In this document: positions 7,592 through 15,380 of the stretch, piece after piece | Position numbering within the stretch: the stretch's first letter is position 1 | Layout: every line of letters begins with the position of its first letter | Source of the DNA: Acidobacteriota bacterium | Lineage (GTDB): Bacteria > Actinomycetota > Actinomycetes > Actinomycetales > Micrococcaceae | DNA length: 28,133 bases | Direction: 5' to 3' | Assembly: GCA_019352125.1 (NCBI GenBank) | Contig: JABBNV010000007.1 | Coordinates: forward strand, 1-28,133 | The notes under the pieces: model-generated | The model's database searches: none | The model's input: the letters and a program-made list of their open reading frames with translations, nothing else | Told to the model about the DNA's origin: nothing | Position numbers and translations under genes: made by a program

Positions 7592-10282
7592 ATGGCGGAA
7601 CAGAGCTCTCCCGGCGTATATCCCGAACATTGGGAGGCCGATGTCGTGCTGCGTGATGGTGGAACGGCGCATTTGCGCCCTATTTCCCCCCAGGATGCGG
7701 ATGCCGTTCAACGGTTTCACATGGCCCAGTCCAAGGCATCCGTGTACCTGCGTTTCTTCACCTACAAGTCCTCGTTGACTCCCAAAGAGCTGGCCCGGTT
7801 TACGGAAGTTGATTACCGGAACAGGGTCGCGCTGGTAGCCGTGCACGGGGTGGACATTATTGGCATTGGCCGCTATGACCGACTGGATACTCCCACAGTG
7901 GCGGAGGTGGCGTTCAACATTTCGGATCACCACCAGGGCCGTGGGCTGGGCTCCATTCTGCTGGAGCATCTAGCGGCGGCGGCACGGGAGAACGGGATCC
8001 GTGAGTTTAGTGCGGAGGTGCTGCCGGAGAACCGCAAGATGTTGCAGGTGTTTGCTGATGCCGGTTATGAGGTGAAGCGGCATTTTGACGACGGCGTGGT
8101 GAGCCTTAGTTTTGATATTGACCCCACCGCCAAGTCCCGTGCAGTGATGGAATCCCGAGAGCACCGTGCGGAGGCACGCAGTGTGGCGGGCCTGCTGGCG
8201 CCGCGGTCTGTGGCAGTCATTGGTGCCAGTAGACGCTGGGGCAGCGTGGGCAACCAGTTGCTGGAGCATCTCATTGAGGGTGGCTTTGCGGGCACTGTTT
8301 ATGCGGTCAACCCGGAAGCGTTGGAGCTTGGCGGAATGCTGACCTATGAGAGCGTCGCTGAGATTCCGGAGCAGGTGGATCTGGCCATTATTGCCGTGCC
8401 CTATGACGAAACTGCTGCCGTGGTGGAACAGTGCGGGGCGGCAGGTGTGAAGGGCGTGGTGGTGGCCACCGCAGGTTACGCGGACGATGCCAACGATGGC
8501 CCCGCGCGGCAGCGTGAGTTGGTGCGGACGGCCCGCGCCAACGGCATGCGGGTAGTGGGGCCCGCTTCTCTGGGTATCGTGAATACGCTGCCGACTGTTT
8601 CGCTCAATGCTTCGCTGGCGCCCAGCATGCCGATCCGTGGCGGACTGGGGTTGTTCAGCCAGTCCGCGGCCATCGGAGTGTCTCTGTACAGTGCGGCCAC
8701 CCGCCGCCATGTGGGGCTCTCCAGCGCGTTGTCCGCCGGTAACCGTGCGGATGTTTCGGGCAATGACCTGATGCAGTATTGGGAGGATGATCCGGCCACC
8801 ACAGTGTGTGGCATGTACCTGGAAACCTTCGGTAACCCCCGCAAGTTCTCTCGCATTGCCAGGCGGCTGGCGCGAAGCAAACCAGTGATTGTGGCGCGCT
8901 CGCCGAAATTGGGCCAGCATCTGCCGCCGGGCCATGCGGTGCGCACCACGGCGGCGCCGGATGGCAGCGTGGATGCGATGATGCGCCAAGCTGGGGTGAT
9001 AGCGGTGGAGTCCGTGGAGGATCTGATGGATGTGGGGCAGTTGCTCACTCACGCAGCCCTGCCCAAGGGCCGATCCGTGGCGCTGTTTTCCAATTCGTTA
9101 GCCATGGGTCGTGTCCTCACGGACCTGGCCGAGGCAAAAGGGTTGGTCGTGGGGAGCATGACGGCAAATCTGCAGCTCGATTTCGGTCAATCCGTGGCGC
9201 TGCCGCTCTTGCATCGTACGGTGCTGGAAACGTTGCAACGGCCGGAACTGGATTCCGCCGTGGTCACGTTGATGCCGGTGCGAGGGCTGAGCGTGGCTGC
9301 CATTGCGGGGGTATTAAGCGAATGCGCCCACGAGGCCGGGAAACCGATTGTGGCGGCATTTACCGGCATTGTGGATCAGCGAATCACCTACGACGGCGTT
9401 ATTGGGGGAAGCGACGACCGCCCGGGATTGCCGTGCTACGCCAACGTAACGTCCGCCATGGCAGCGCTGGCTGCAGCTACGGATTATGCCCAGTGGCTGG
9501 AACGTCCCGTTGATACCTTTGCCCAGCCCGAGGGGATTCGCACAGAGGAAGCGGAGGCGCAGCTGCAGCAGTGGCTGGCTGATGTACCGGGGGATGAGCT
9601 ACTGCGGTTGACTCCGGATCAGGTGTCCCGCCTGCTGAGTTTCTACGGGATCTCCGTCTGCGAGTCAGTCCCATTCGAGAGCGCTGACGCCGCGGTAGCT
9701 GGCGCAGAGAGGTTGGGCTGGCCCGTAGCGTTGAAGACGCTGGACCCGACGTTGCGCCATCGGTTGGACTTGGGTGGCGTGCGGCTGAACATCCTGGATG
9801 CGCAGTCACTGCGCCGCAACATCACGCTGATGCGGAATCTGCTGGCCCCCTACGGCGAGTTTGGCATGGAGGTGCAGGCGATGGCTCCGGTGGGCCAATC
9901 GTGCGTGATGCGCGGCATCGAGGACGCGTTGCTGGGGCCGGTGGTGTCCTTTGGGCTGGCGGGAGATGCAGTGAATCTCCTGGACGACTGGGCTCACCGT
10001 GTTCCACCCATGACCCCGGGGGACGTTGATGAGATGGTGCGAAGCCCCCGGGCAGCCCGGAAGTTGTTTGGTTACCAGGGCCTGCCGGCGGTGGATATTG
10101 CCGCTGTGGAGCAGACGTTGGCCAGGTTCTCGGCGCTGAAGGATCTCCATCCGGAAATTGCTCTGATAGAGCTCAACCCTGTGCTGGTAGGGCGCGAAGG
10201 TCTGAGCATTCTGGCTGCCGAGGTGCACATTGGTAACGCAGCCCAGCGGACGGATAGCGCGCGGCGGGCACTGCTGGCCTAG
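7592..10282 (+). CDS. GNAT / NDP-forming acyl-CoA ligase fusion (PatA-like protein acetyltransferase)
   Basis: An 896-residue fusion. Residues about 20-180 are a GNAT domain with acetyl-CoA motif QGRGLG (about 115-120). About 200-330 is a CoA-binding Rossmann domain (VAVIGASRRWGSVG), followed by succinyl-CoA-synthetase-like domains and a C-terminal ATP-grasp domain (about 670-890) ending in IELNPVLVG. This matches actinobacterial PatA-type lysine acetyltransferases, which have the GNAT domain at the N-terminus, whereas Salmonella Pat has it at the C-terminus; they acetylate enzymes such as acetyl-CoA synthetase. The SHTG phosphohistidine motif of active ADP-forming ligases is not present; the region reads GQHLPPGHAVRTTAAPDG (His443, His448). 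The ligase part may therefore be a sensor rather than a catalyst (inference). ATG 7592 is preferred over upstream in-frame starts because the longer version would be antisense to parC. It is divergent from parC. Confidence 0.88.
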   Translation: MAEQSSPGVYPEHWEADVVLRDGGTAHLRPISPQDADAVQRFHMAQSKASVYLRFFTYKSSLTPKELARFTEVDYRNRVALVAVHGVDIIGIGRYDRLDTPTVAEVAFNISDHHQGRGLGSILLEHLAAAARENGIREFSAEVLPENRKMLQVFADAGYEVKRHFDDGVVSLSFDIDPTAKSRAVMESREHRAEARSVAGLLAPRSVAVIGASRRWGSVGNQLLEHLIEGGFAGTVYAVNPEALELGGMLTYESVAEIPEQVDLAIIAVPYDETAAVVEQCGAAGVKGVVVATAGYADDANDGPARQRELVRTARANGMRVVGPASLGIVNTLPTVSLNASLAPSMPIRGGLGLFSQSAAIGVSLYSAATRRHVGLSSALSAGNRADVSGNDLMQYWEDDPATTVCGMYLETFGNPRKFSRIARRLARSKPVIVARSPKLGQHLPPGHAVRTTAAPDGSVDAMMRQAGVIAVESVEDLMDVGQLLTHAALPKGRSVALFSNSLAMGRVLTDLAEAKGLVVGSMTANLQLDFGQSVALPLLHRTVLETLQRPELDSAVVTLMPVRGLSVAAIAGVLSECAHEAGKPIVAAFTGIVDQRITYDGVIGGSDDRPGLPCYANVTSAMAALAAATDYAQWLERPVDTFAQPEGIRTEEAEAQLQQWLADVPGDELLRLTPDQVSRLLSFYGISVCESVPFESADAAVAGAERLGWPVALKTLDPTLRHRLDLGGVRLNILDAQSLRRNITLMRNLLAPYGEFGMEVQAMAPVGQSCVMRGIEDALLGPVVSFGLAGDAVNLLDDWAHRVPPMTPGDVDEMVRSPRAARKLFGYQGLPAVDIAAVEQTLARFSALKDLHPEIALIELNPVLVGREGLSILAAEVHIGNAAQRTDSARRALLA

Positions 10283-10334
10283 CCGGGGCGCTCGCAGGTG
10301 AAGCGGATGCTAAGCAGTGTGGGAACATGTTGAT

Positions 10335-11024
10335 ATGAGTCCTTTTGGAGCGAAGTCAGCTGTGGAGACCCTCGATCAGGCGTTGGTGCGGGCAGGTTTT
10401 TACCCCTCGCTGGTGGCCGATGTGGTGAGCGATGCGCTGGACGGGCGCAACCAACTGGGCCACCTGGTTCATCTTGAAACTCACTTTGATCGCACTGAAA
10501 TTCACCGTCACATCACCGTTCTGGTGCTCACGGAGGACATGTTGGTGATCACGCATGTGGATGATCAGCAGCTCGATGACGAGGGGCAGCAGGTGGTGGC
10601 CCAGGTGTCCACCGAATCCGTGCCCGTTTCCCAAATCCGCTCGGTGATTCTGAGCTACCTGTACTCGCAGCCGCAAAACTACAAACCATCTGATCCGGTG
10701 CGGGAACTCACGCTGTCCATTGCCTGGTCCGGTGGGCAACGAATGGAGCTGGGGCCGGCATCCTGCGGGGACCCAGAGTGCGAGGCCGATCACGGCTACA
10801 CCGGAACCGTGGTGCAGGAAGATATTGCACTGCGGATCAGTGCTGAAGCGGACGGCCTCTCCGCCGTGGCCAATGCCAAGGACTTTGCGCGTGCCCTGCG
10901 AGCCATCAACACCAGTACTAGCCACGCCGCCGCACCGCAAGCTGTCCCTGACCAAAATCACTCACCGCGAGGCAAGGGTGCATCGCTGGCTGCACGTATT
11001 AACCTCGGCCACCATCAGCGCTAG
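10335..11024 (+). CDS. DUF5998 family protein
   Basis: A 229-residue protein that I recognise as the actinobacterial DUF5998 family, of unknown function. Family-like features are the N-terminal LVRAGFYPSLVADVV and the HLVHLETHFDRTEIHRHITVLVLT segment, followed by a mixed alpha/beta body with no catalytic motif I can name. CGDPEC supplies two cysteines near the middle. There is no signal peptide or membrane segment, so it is probably cytosolic. ATG 10335 is chosen over an in-frame GTG at 10317; neither has a strong ribosome-binding site. The next gene begins 3 bp after its stop, so the two are almost certainly co-transcribed and may be functionally linked. Confidence 0.75.
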   Translation: MSPFGAKSAVETLDQALVRAGFYPSLVADVVSDALDGRNQLGHLVHLETHFDRTEIHRHITVLVLTEDMLVITHVDDQQLDDEGQQVVAQVSTESVPVSQIRSVILSYLYSQPQNYKPSDPVRELTLSIAWSGGQRMELGPASCGDPECEADHGYTGTVVQEDIALRISAEADGLSAVANAKDFARALRAINTSTSHAAAPQAVPDQNHSPRGKGASLAARINLGHHQR

Positions 11025-11027
11025 GAC

Positions 11028-12224
11028 ATGGACATTACAGGTTCGACGGCGGCCTCGACCCTTCCGGTAGCAGCTGATTACCAGCGCAATTCCATTGCAA
11101 ACGTCTTCACCAGCAGTGCGGCGGCACTGGGCGTCCCTGGCTTTAGCAATACTCTGGGGCTCCCTGCTAGTCAGCGCATCTGCGTGGTGCTGGTAGATGG
11201 GCTGGGAAAGTCACTGCTCAAGCAGCGCAGTGGCCACGCGCCGTTTCTGCGCACGACTCAGAGCGAGGCGGGGGCGTTCGGCCACCAGCAGACGCTCAAT
11301 GTTGCGTTTCCTTCTACCACCGCCACTTCGCTGTCCTCCTTGGGTACGGGCGTATCCCCGGGGCAACACGGCATGGTGGGCTACGACGTTCTGGATCCCC
11401 GGCAGGACAAGGTGGTTAACCTGCTGGGAAATTGGGATGCAGGGGTTGACCCGGCCACATGGCAACCGTTTCCCACCGTTTTTGAGCGGCTGCAGGGAAT
11501 ACTGCCCGTGTTTACCGTGAGCCAGCCAAAATTTGCTGACTCACCGATGACGCGTGCGGCGTTGCGGGGGAGTACGTTTCTGGAAGCTGGCACACCGCAT
11601 GCCAGAACCTCACAGGCGGCCACCATTCTCAACTCTCATGAGCGCGCGTTGGTGTACCTGTACTGGAGTGATCTGGACAAGGCCGGGCACCGGCACGGCA
11701 CCAATTCGCCGTCGTGGGAGTATGCGTTGGAAGAGCTGGACGCAGCCATGAAACGGCTGGCGCGGCAAGTTCCGCCGGACACGTTGTTGTTGCTTACTGC
11801 TGATCACGGCATGGTGGACGTTGATGCAGCCCACCGGGTGGACTATTCCGAGCGGGCGGAACTGGTGGCCGGCGTGCGGCATACCGCCGGTGAGCCGCGG
11901 ATGGTGCACCTGTACTTTGAACCTGATGCCATGCCTGCGCACCGTGAATCGGTCATGGTGGCGTGGCAACAAACCTATGGCAAGCAGGCCTGGGTGATCA
12001 CCCGTGAAGAAGCGGTATCGGCCGGACTGTTTGGCAGCGTGCGGGCAGAGGTATTGCCGCGAATTGGGGATTTGCTCATTGCTGCTCGGGAGCCGCTAGC
12101 CCTTTATGATTCGCGACGGGTGAGCCCGCAGGCTATGGAAGTGGTGGGGCAGCATGGCTCCATCACCAAGGCTGAACGGGAAGTTCCGTTGCTACGGATT
12201 CCGGTCACCAGCGGCCGCAAGTGA
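11028..12224 (+). CDS. Alkaline-phosphatase-superfamily hydrolase (nucleotide pyrophosphatase/phosphodiesterase-like)
   Basis: A 398-residue member of the type I phosphodiesterase/nucleotide pyrophosphatase branch of the alkaline phosphatase superfamily. The two-metal site is visible: VVLVDGLG (Asp57), FPSTTATS with the probable nucleophile Thr98, the DLDKAGHRHG motif supplying Asp and His, and TADHGM supplying Asp and His. These enzymes cleave phosphodiester or pyrophosphate bonds; the substrate here is unknown. No signal peptide is evident, which argues for a cytosolic enzyme. The ATG lies 3 bp after the DUF5998 stop. It converges on sepH, with a 68-bp gap between them. Confidence 0.88.
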   Translation: MDITGSTAASTLPVAADYQRNSIANVFTSSAAALGVPGFSNTLGLPASQRICVVLVDGLGKSLLKQRSGHAPFLRTTQSEAGAFGHQQTLNVAFPSTTATSLSSLGTGVSPGQHGMVGYDVLDPRQDKVVNLLGNWDAGVDPATWQPFPTVFERLQGILPVFTVSQPKFADSPMTRAALRGSTFLEAGTPHARTSQAATILNSHERALVYLYWSDLDKAGHRHGTNSPSWEYALEELDAAMKRLARQVPPDTLLLLTADHGMVDVDAAHRVDYSERAELVAGVRHTAGEPRMVHLYFEPDAMPAHRESVMVAWQQTYGKQAWVITREEAVSAGLFGSVRAEVLPRIGDLLIAAREPLALYDSRRVSPQAMEVVGQHGSITKAEREVPLLRIPVTSGRK

Positions 12225-12253
12225 CGCGGCTTAGCATCAGGTAATGCGGCCCA

Positions 12254-12278
12254 GCCTCACGCCGAAGTGCGGCTAGGC
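12254..12278. terminator. Imperfect hairpin between convergent genes
   Basis: Outer GCCT/AGGC and inner GCCG/CGGC pairs form an interrupted hairpin around AAGTG, in the 68-bp gap between the converging phosphatase and sepH genes. There is no T-tract. It may be a weak bidirectional terminator; the call rests on position and partial symmetry only. Confidence 0.3.
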
Positions 12279-12292
12279 ACGGACAGCGGAGG

Positions 12293-13552
12293 TTAGTCGC
12301 CCTTGGTGCCGAAAACTATCTCGTCCCAACTGGGCACCGAGGAGCGTTTTGGCTTTGCCGGTGACGCCGGACGGCTTTCCGGTTCGCCGCCCGCCCTTGA
12401 ATCTGAATTGCGAGAATCCGAGCCGCGAGAATCATTCTCAGCGTCGGCAGTCTTGCGGCTGGGCGTTGCCTGAATGGTAATTTCGCGAGTATCCGTGCTG
12501 ACCTCGTACAGCGCCAGTGGATCTTCCTCAGGCTGCTGTGCAAGGGACAGCTTGGGGAACAGGGACGTTTGGCCCTCCAGTTGGGAATCGTCGGAGCCTG
12601 CTGATGAAACCTTGTCTGACGATCGGTTCACAGCACCGTCAGAAGATTTCGCTGGCGAGGATTCGTCGTCGCCCTGACCTGGGCGGGGGTGTGCAGCCGG
12701 CACGCCATTGGTGAGCAGCATGGCAAGTGCATCGTCTTCATCTTCGTCGATGCCCAGACGCTGGCCGCGGCGCGCACGAAGCAGGGCCAATAAATCATCC
12801 GAGTCATCGTCCTTGGCCGTTCCCGGGGTGGGGGCCGAGGAATCGTCACCGGCATCCACAGCGTCTGACTCAAAATCGAAGGGTCGGTCAGCAACAGCGG
12901 AAAGTCGTCTGGCGGGCACTGGCCCGTCCAAAGGCTCTAGCTCGCTGAGCTGCTGCGCCCAGCGGTTGCCGTTTTGAATGGTTTTCCGGCCGGGAGTGAA
13001 GACCCATTGGGCTGGAGACGGTTCGCCGATGCTGGCCCCGGCGCCGGAAGCGTCAAAATTCGCCACAACGGTCCAAGACCCCTCGGGGCGGCGCCATGCA
13101 TCCCATTCCAGAGTCTTGGTGTTGATGCCAAAGGCTGCCAACCGGTGGCGCACCATCTCACCTAGGGTGGCGGGATCGTCGCCAAAAGCGGAGCGATAGC
13201 CGTCATGGCTGGGGGCGGCTGCCGATACTTCAACCTTCTGTGCCAGGCTGGCAATGTGTTCGCGTTCGGCCAGCACGGGGCCCTCATAGCGCTGGATGTG
13301 CGCTAACGGCAGCCCTGAAGATTCGGCTACCACTTCGGCCGTTGCGCCGGAGCGGATCTGCATCTGAATGTCACGAGGGGACAGCCGTGGTGCGGAGGCG
13401 CCATCTGCGGGCGCCACGGGCCGTTGCGGCAGTCGTGAGGCAGCCACTCGAAGTGCTTCGTCGATTGGCAGGCGGAACAGTTCTCCGCCGGTTCCACTGA
13501 GGAGCAGGTGTTCGCCGTCGTCGTGGACGCCCACCAACCGTAGATCCTGCAT
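12293..13552 (-). CDS. sepH: Septation protein SepH (DUF3071)
   Basis: A 419-residue SepH/DUF3071 protein. In Streptomyces and mycobacteria SepH binds FtsZ and promotes its assembly at division sites. The N-terminal DUF3071 domain (about 1-170) starts MQDLRLVGVHDDGEHLLL and includes the helix-turn-helix-like stretch around GATAEVVAESSGLPLAHIQRYEG. The C-terminal half (about 220-400) is long, acidic, Ser/Asp-rich and probably disordered, ending in the conserved SVPSWDEIVFGTKGD tail. The ATG at 13552 is supported by GGAGGG 5-6 nt upstream and by the family N-terminus; the open frame extends 24 codons further without such support. It is transcribed away from DUF4193 across a 380-bp gap. Confidence 0.9.
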   Translation of the reverse strand: MQDLRLVGVHDDGEHLLLSGTGGELFRLPIDEALRVAASRLPQRPVAPADGASAPRLSPRDIQMQIRSGATAEVVAESSGLPLAHIQRYEGPVLAEREHIASLAQKVEVSAAAPSHDGYRSAFGDDPATLGEMVRHRLAAFGINTKTLEWDAWRRPEGSWTVVANFDASGAGASIGEPSPAQWVFTPGRKTIQNGNRWAQQLSELEPLDGPVPARRLSAVADRPFDFESDAVDAGDDSSAPTPGTAKDDDSDDLLALLRARRGQRLGIDEDEDDALAMLLTNGVPAAHPRPGQGDDESSPAKSSDGAVNRSSDKVSSAGSDDSQLEGQTSLFPKLSLAQQPEEDPLALYEVSTDTREITIQATPSRKTADAENDSRGSDSRNSDSRAGGEPESRPASPAKPKRSSVPSWDEIVFGTKGD

Positions 13553-13932
13553 AAAAACCCTCCAAATTGCACAGCATTCCCAGCAGAGACTTTGCCATCT
13601 TCCCCCGTGATTTCCTACGACCACCTATGGCGTGGCGTGAGATACCTTAGCTTTCCGGCCCGTGCACATCGACGTCATGACTTACGCCCGTGGCGAAATG
13701 TGGGGGAGAACTAGCGCTATATGACGCGGCCGGACGTATGTTTTAGCCTTACATTCGGGTGCTGGCTGGCTTTTGTGCACAATTTGAGCAAAAATCACCC
13801 CGTCACCGGGCACAAAATAGTGGCTCGGGGCGTTTGTAACGTTTGTACCGCGCGGAGAGGCTTCCCAGTCTCCCCACCCGGTGCCGGAATACGTATGACA
13901 CCTGCAACAAACCGGAGCGTGAGCAAGGAATT
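13553..13932. other. 380-bp divergent intergenic region, sepH / DUF4193
   Basis: No credible gene. It must hold the sepH and DUF4193 promoters, but I could not fix either with confidence. Visible elements: a perfect 10-bp palindrome TTGTGCACAA (13773-13782), an 8-bp palindrome GTCATGAC (13674-13681), and a tandem near-repeat GTTTGTAAC/GTTTGTACC (13832-13849) about 85-100 bp before the DUF4193 start. The sepH ribosome-binding site is at its left end and an AAGGAA site for DUF4193 at its right end. Confidence 0.5.
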
Positions 13933-14232
13933 ATGGCGACTGACTACGATGCGCCGCGTAAGACAGATGACGAAATCAGCGAGGACTCAATTGAAGAATT
14001 GAAAAATCGCCGGACGGACAAGCAGTCTGCCGTGGTTGATGAGGATGAGGCAGAGGCAGCGGAAGGGTACGAACTTCCTGGCGCTGATCTGTCAGGCGAG
14101 GAGCTGCTGGTTCGGGTATTACCCGCGCAGGCAGATGAGTTCACTTGTGCCTCTTGCTTCCTGGTCCGTCACCGCACGCAGATTGCGCGCGAGAAGAATG
14201 GACTGAAGTACTGCAAGGACTGCGAAGGCTAA
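13933..14232 (+). CDS. DUF4193 zinc-ribbon protein
   Basis: A 99-residue actinobacterial DUF4193 protein of unknown function. The first 60 residues are strongly acidic (runs such as VVDEDEAEAAEG). The C-terminal part holds two CxxC pairs, Cys72/Cys75 (CASC) and Cys94/Cys97 (CKDC), a probable zinc ribbon, separated by a basic stretch VRHRTQIAREK. A small acidic-plus-zinc-ribbon layout is compatible with a nucleic-acid or RNA-polymerase partner, but this is speculation. AAGGAA lies 2 nt before the ATG at 13933. The frame is open 30 codons further upstream, but the family N-terminus MATDYDAPRKTDDE fits this start. It is next to sepH and close to dut. Confidence 0.87.
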   Translation: MATDYDAPRKTDDEISEDSIEELKNRRTDKQSAVVDEDEAEAAEGYELPGADLSGEELLVRVLPAQADEFTCASCFLVRHRTQIAREKNGLKYCKDCEG

Positions 14233-14246
14233 TAGCCCGCGCAGTT

Positions 14247-14262
14247 CTTAGCAGAGGCTAAG
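14247..14262. terminator. Small hairpin at convergent 3' ends
   Basis: CTTAGC-AGAG-GCTAAG, a perfect 6-bp stem with a 4-nt loop, spans the 25-bp gap between the convergent DUF4193 and DUF3093 genes and the last codons of DUF3093. It is a plausible bidirectional terminator, but short and without a T-tract. Confidence 0.35.
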
Positions 14263-14746
14263 CGTCCACCGGGGTGGCCAAGGCAGCAGCTAGCTGTTCG
14301 GGCCGCCTCGTTGACGTTAACCAATAAGGGGTGCGGTCTGCCGGGTCAGTGATAACAATTTTGGCCACGGGGGAGATCCAACCCCGCAGGCACAGGAACG
14401 CCAGGCCGTTGAGCCGAGTACCGCGTTCTGCCGTGGCTTCCTCTCCACGGTAAGCCGTCACTTCTCCGACAAAGGCGCGGTCAATATGCGCCCGACCCAC
14501 CTGCAGACTGGTGTCCGTCACCTCGATGCGCGGCGTGGACGTCAGCAGAAGGACTGCCTGGATGACAAAGAGCACCACCGCCGCAATGTACCCGGCCAGC
14601 ATGGAGATGGGTGCCAAGATCAAGATGCCCGCGGCGGAGAGACCTACTACTACCAGCCAAATCCACGGGGACGGCCACAATTTCTCACTAAATCGAGGTT
14701 CGGCGGAAGGCAGGAGTGAAGACGCGGAATCGTGGGGCATAGCCAA
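14258..14746 (-). CDS. DUF3093 membrane protein
   Basis: A 162-residue DUF3093 family protein, unknown function. Two adjacent hydrophobic segments (about 27-48 and 50-70) form a membrane hairpin near the N-terminus. A soluble C-terminal domain follows, with the TPRIEVTDTSLQVGRAHI segment and a TDPADRTPYWLTSTRRP stretch typical of the family. The start is uncertain: TTG at 14746 has AAGGTG 7 nt upstream, while the ATG at 14740 (two codons in) would sit 13 nt from it; I prefer the TTG. It is divergent from dut and convergent with DUF4193, both of which are its usual neighbours in actinobacteria as far as I recall. Confidence 0.85.
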   Translation of the reverse strand: MAMPHDSASSLLPSAEPRFSEKLWPSPWIWLVVVGLSAAGILILAPISMLAGYIAAVVLFVIQAVLLLTSTPRIEVTDTSLQVGRAHIDRAFVGEVTAYRGEEATAERGTRLNGLAFLCLRGWISPVAKIVITDPADRTPYWLTSTRRPEQLAAALATPVDA

Positions 14747-14806
14747 AGCTTTTCACCTTTTCCTGTGCATTTCATCTTGGGCGGCTACCGGTATGGGCGT
14801 CTCAGC

Positions 14807-14859
14807 TAGAGTGGGGCCGCAGTGGCGACTCCACAGCGGCGCCGTCTACCGGCTAGAGT
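14807..14859 (+). promoter_or_regulatory. Two TAGAGT -10-like boxes upstream of dut
   Basis: GCTAGAGTG occurs twice, giving TAGAGT at 14807-14812 and 14854-14859. Each is followed after 9 or 7 nt by an in-frame GTG (14822 and 14867). The second spacing suits a leaderless dut message beginning at GTG 14867, and no ribosome-binding site is seen before either GTG. CTACCGG also occurs near both boxes. No good -35 is visible. Confidence 0.4.
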
Positions 14860-14866
14860 GTTCGCT

Positions 14867-15367
14867 GTGAGTGACTCCCAGCCCCCCAACTTAGACATAG
14901 AGGTTGTTCTACTGGATCCAGATTTGGAGCCGCCCAGTTACGCCCACCCTGGCGATGCCGGTGCTGATCTGCGAACCCGTGTGGACCTCGTGCTCCGTCC
15001 TGGTGAGCGCGCTCTGGTGCCGACTGGTGTGGCCATGGCTCTGCCAGACGGTTTTGTGGGGTTGGTGCACCCGCGGTCCGGCTTGGCCACCAAGCACGGG
15101 CTCAGCATTGTCAATGCCCCCGGCACAGTGGATGCGGGCTACCGAGGAGAAATTTCGGTCACGTTGATCAATTTGGATTCGTCCCACGCCATCTCGCTCA
15201 ACCGGGGCGATAGAATTGCTCAGTTGGTGATTCAACGGGTGGAACGCGCCAACTTTACCGTCACGGACCAATTGCCGGATTCCGTCCGAGGAACCGGTGG
15301 ATTTGGTTCTACAGGCGGATTTTCAGCTCAGAGTTCCGCTGTGACCCCTCACCCCGGCACAATCTAA
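14867..15367 (+). CDS. dut: dUTP diphosphatase (dUTPase)
   Basis: Hydrolyses dUTP to dUMP and pyrophosphate, keeping uracil out of DNA and supplying dUMP for thymidylate synthesis. This is the homotrimeric all-beta family. All five motifs are present in order: AGADLRT, PRSGLA, GTVDAGYRGEI (with the catalytic Asp and Tyr), RGDRIAQLVI, and the C-terminal arm RGTGGFGSTG. The protein is 166 residues, a normal length. GTG 14867 gives the family-like start MSDSQPPNLDIEVVLLD; in-frame GTGs at 14822 and 14858 are alternatives. It heads a plus-strand operon: the DUF3710 gene starts 13 bp after its stop. Confidence 0.95.
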   Translation: MSDSQPPNLDIEVVLLDPDLEPPSYAHPGDAGADLRTRVDLVLRPGERALVPTGVAMALPDGFVGLVHPRSGLATKHGLSIVNAPGTVDAGYRGEISVTLINLDSSHAISLNRGDRIAQLVIQRVERANFTVTDQLPDSVRGTGGFGSTGGFSAQSSAVTPHPGTI

Positions 15368-15380
15368 GGAGACGTCCACC

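Noticed and set aside
7547..7969. N-terminal extension of parC by 141 codons
   Set aside because: The extension is antisense to the GNAT domain of the divergent gene and reads as low-complexity; the family N-terminus starts at 7546.
7970..9052. Minus-strand open frame of 360 codons opposite the GNAT/ligase gene
   Set aside because: His/Arg/Gln-rich shadow translation without motifs.
13628..13651. Tiny open frame (ATG to TAG, 7 codons) in the sepH-DUF4193 gap
   Set aside because: No ribosome-binding site or family support; expected by chance.
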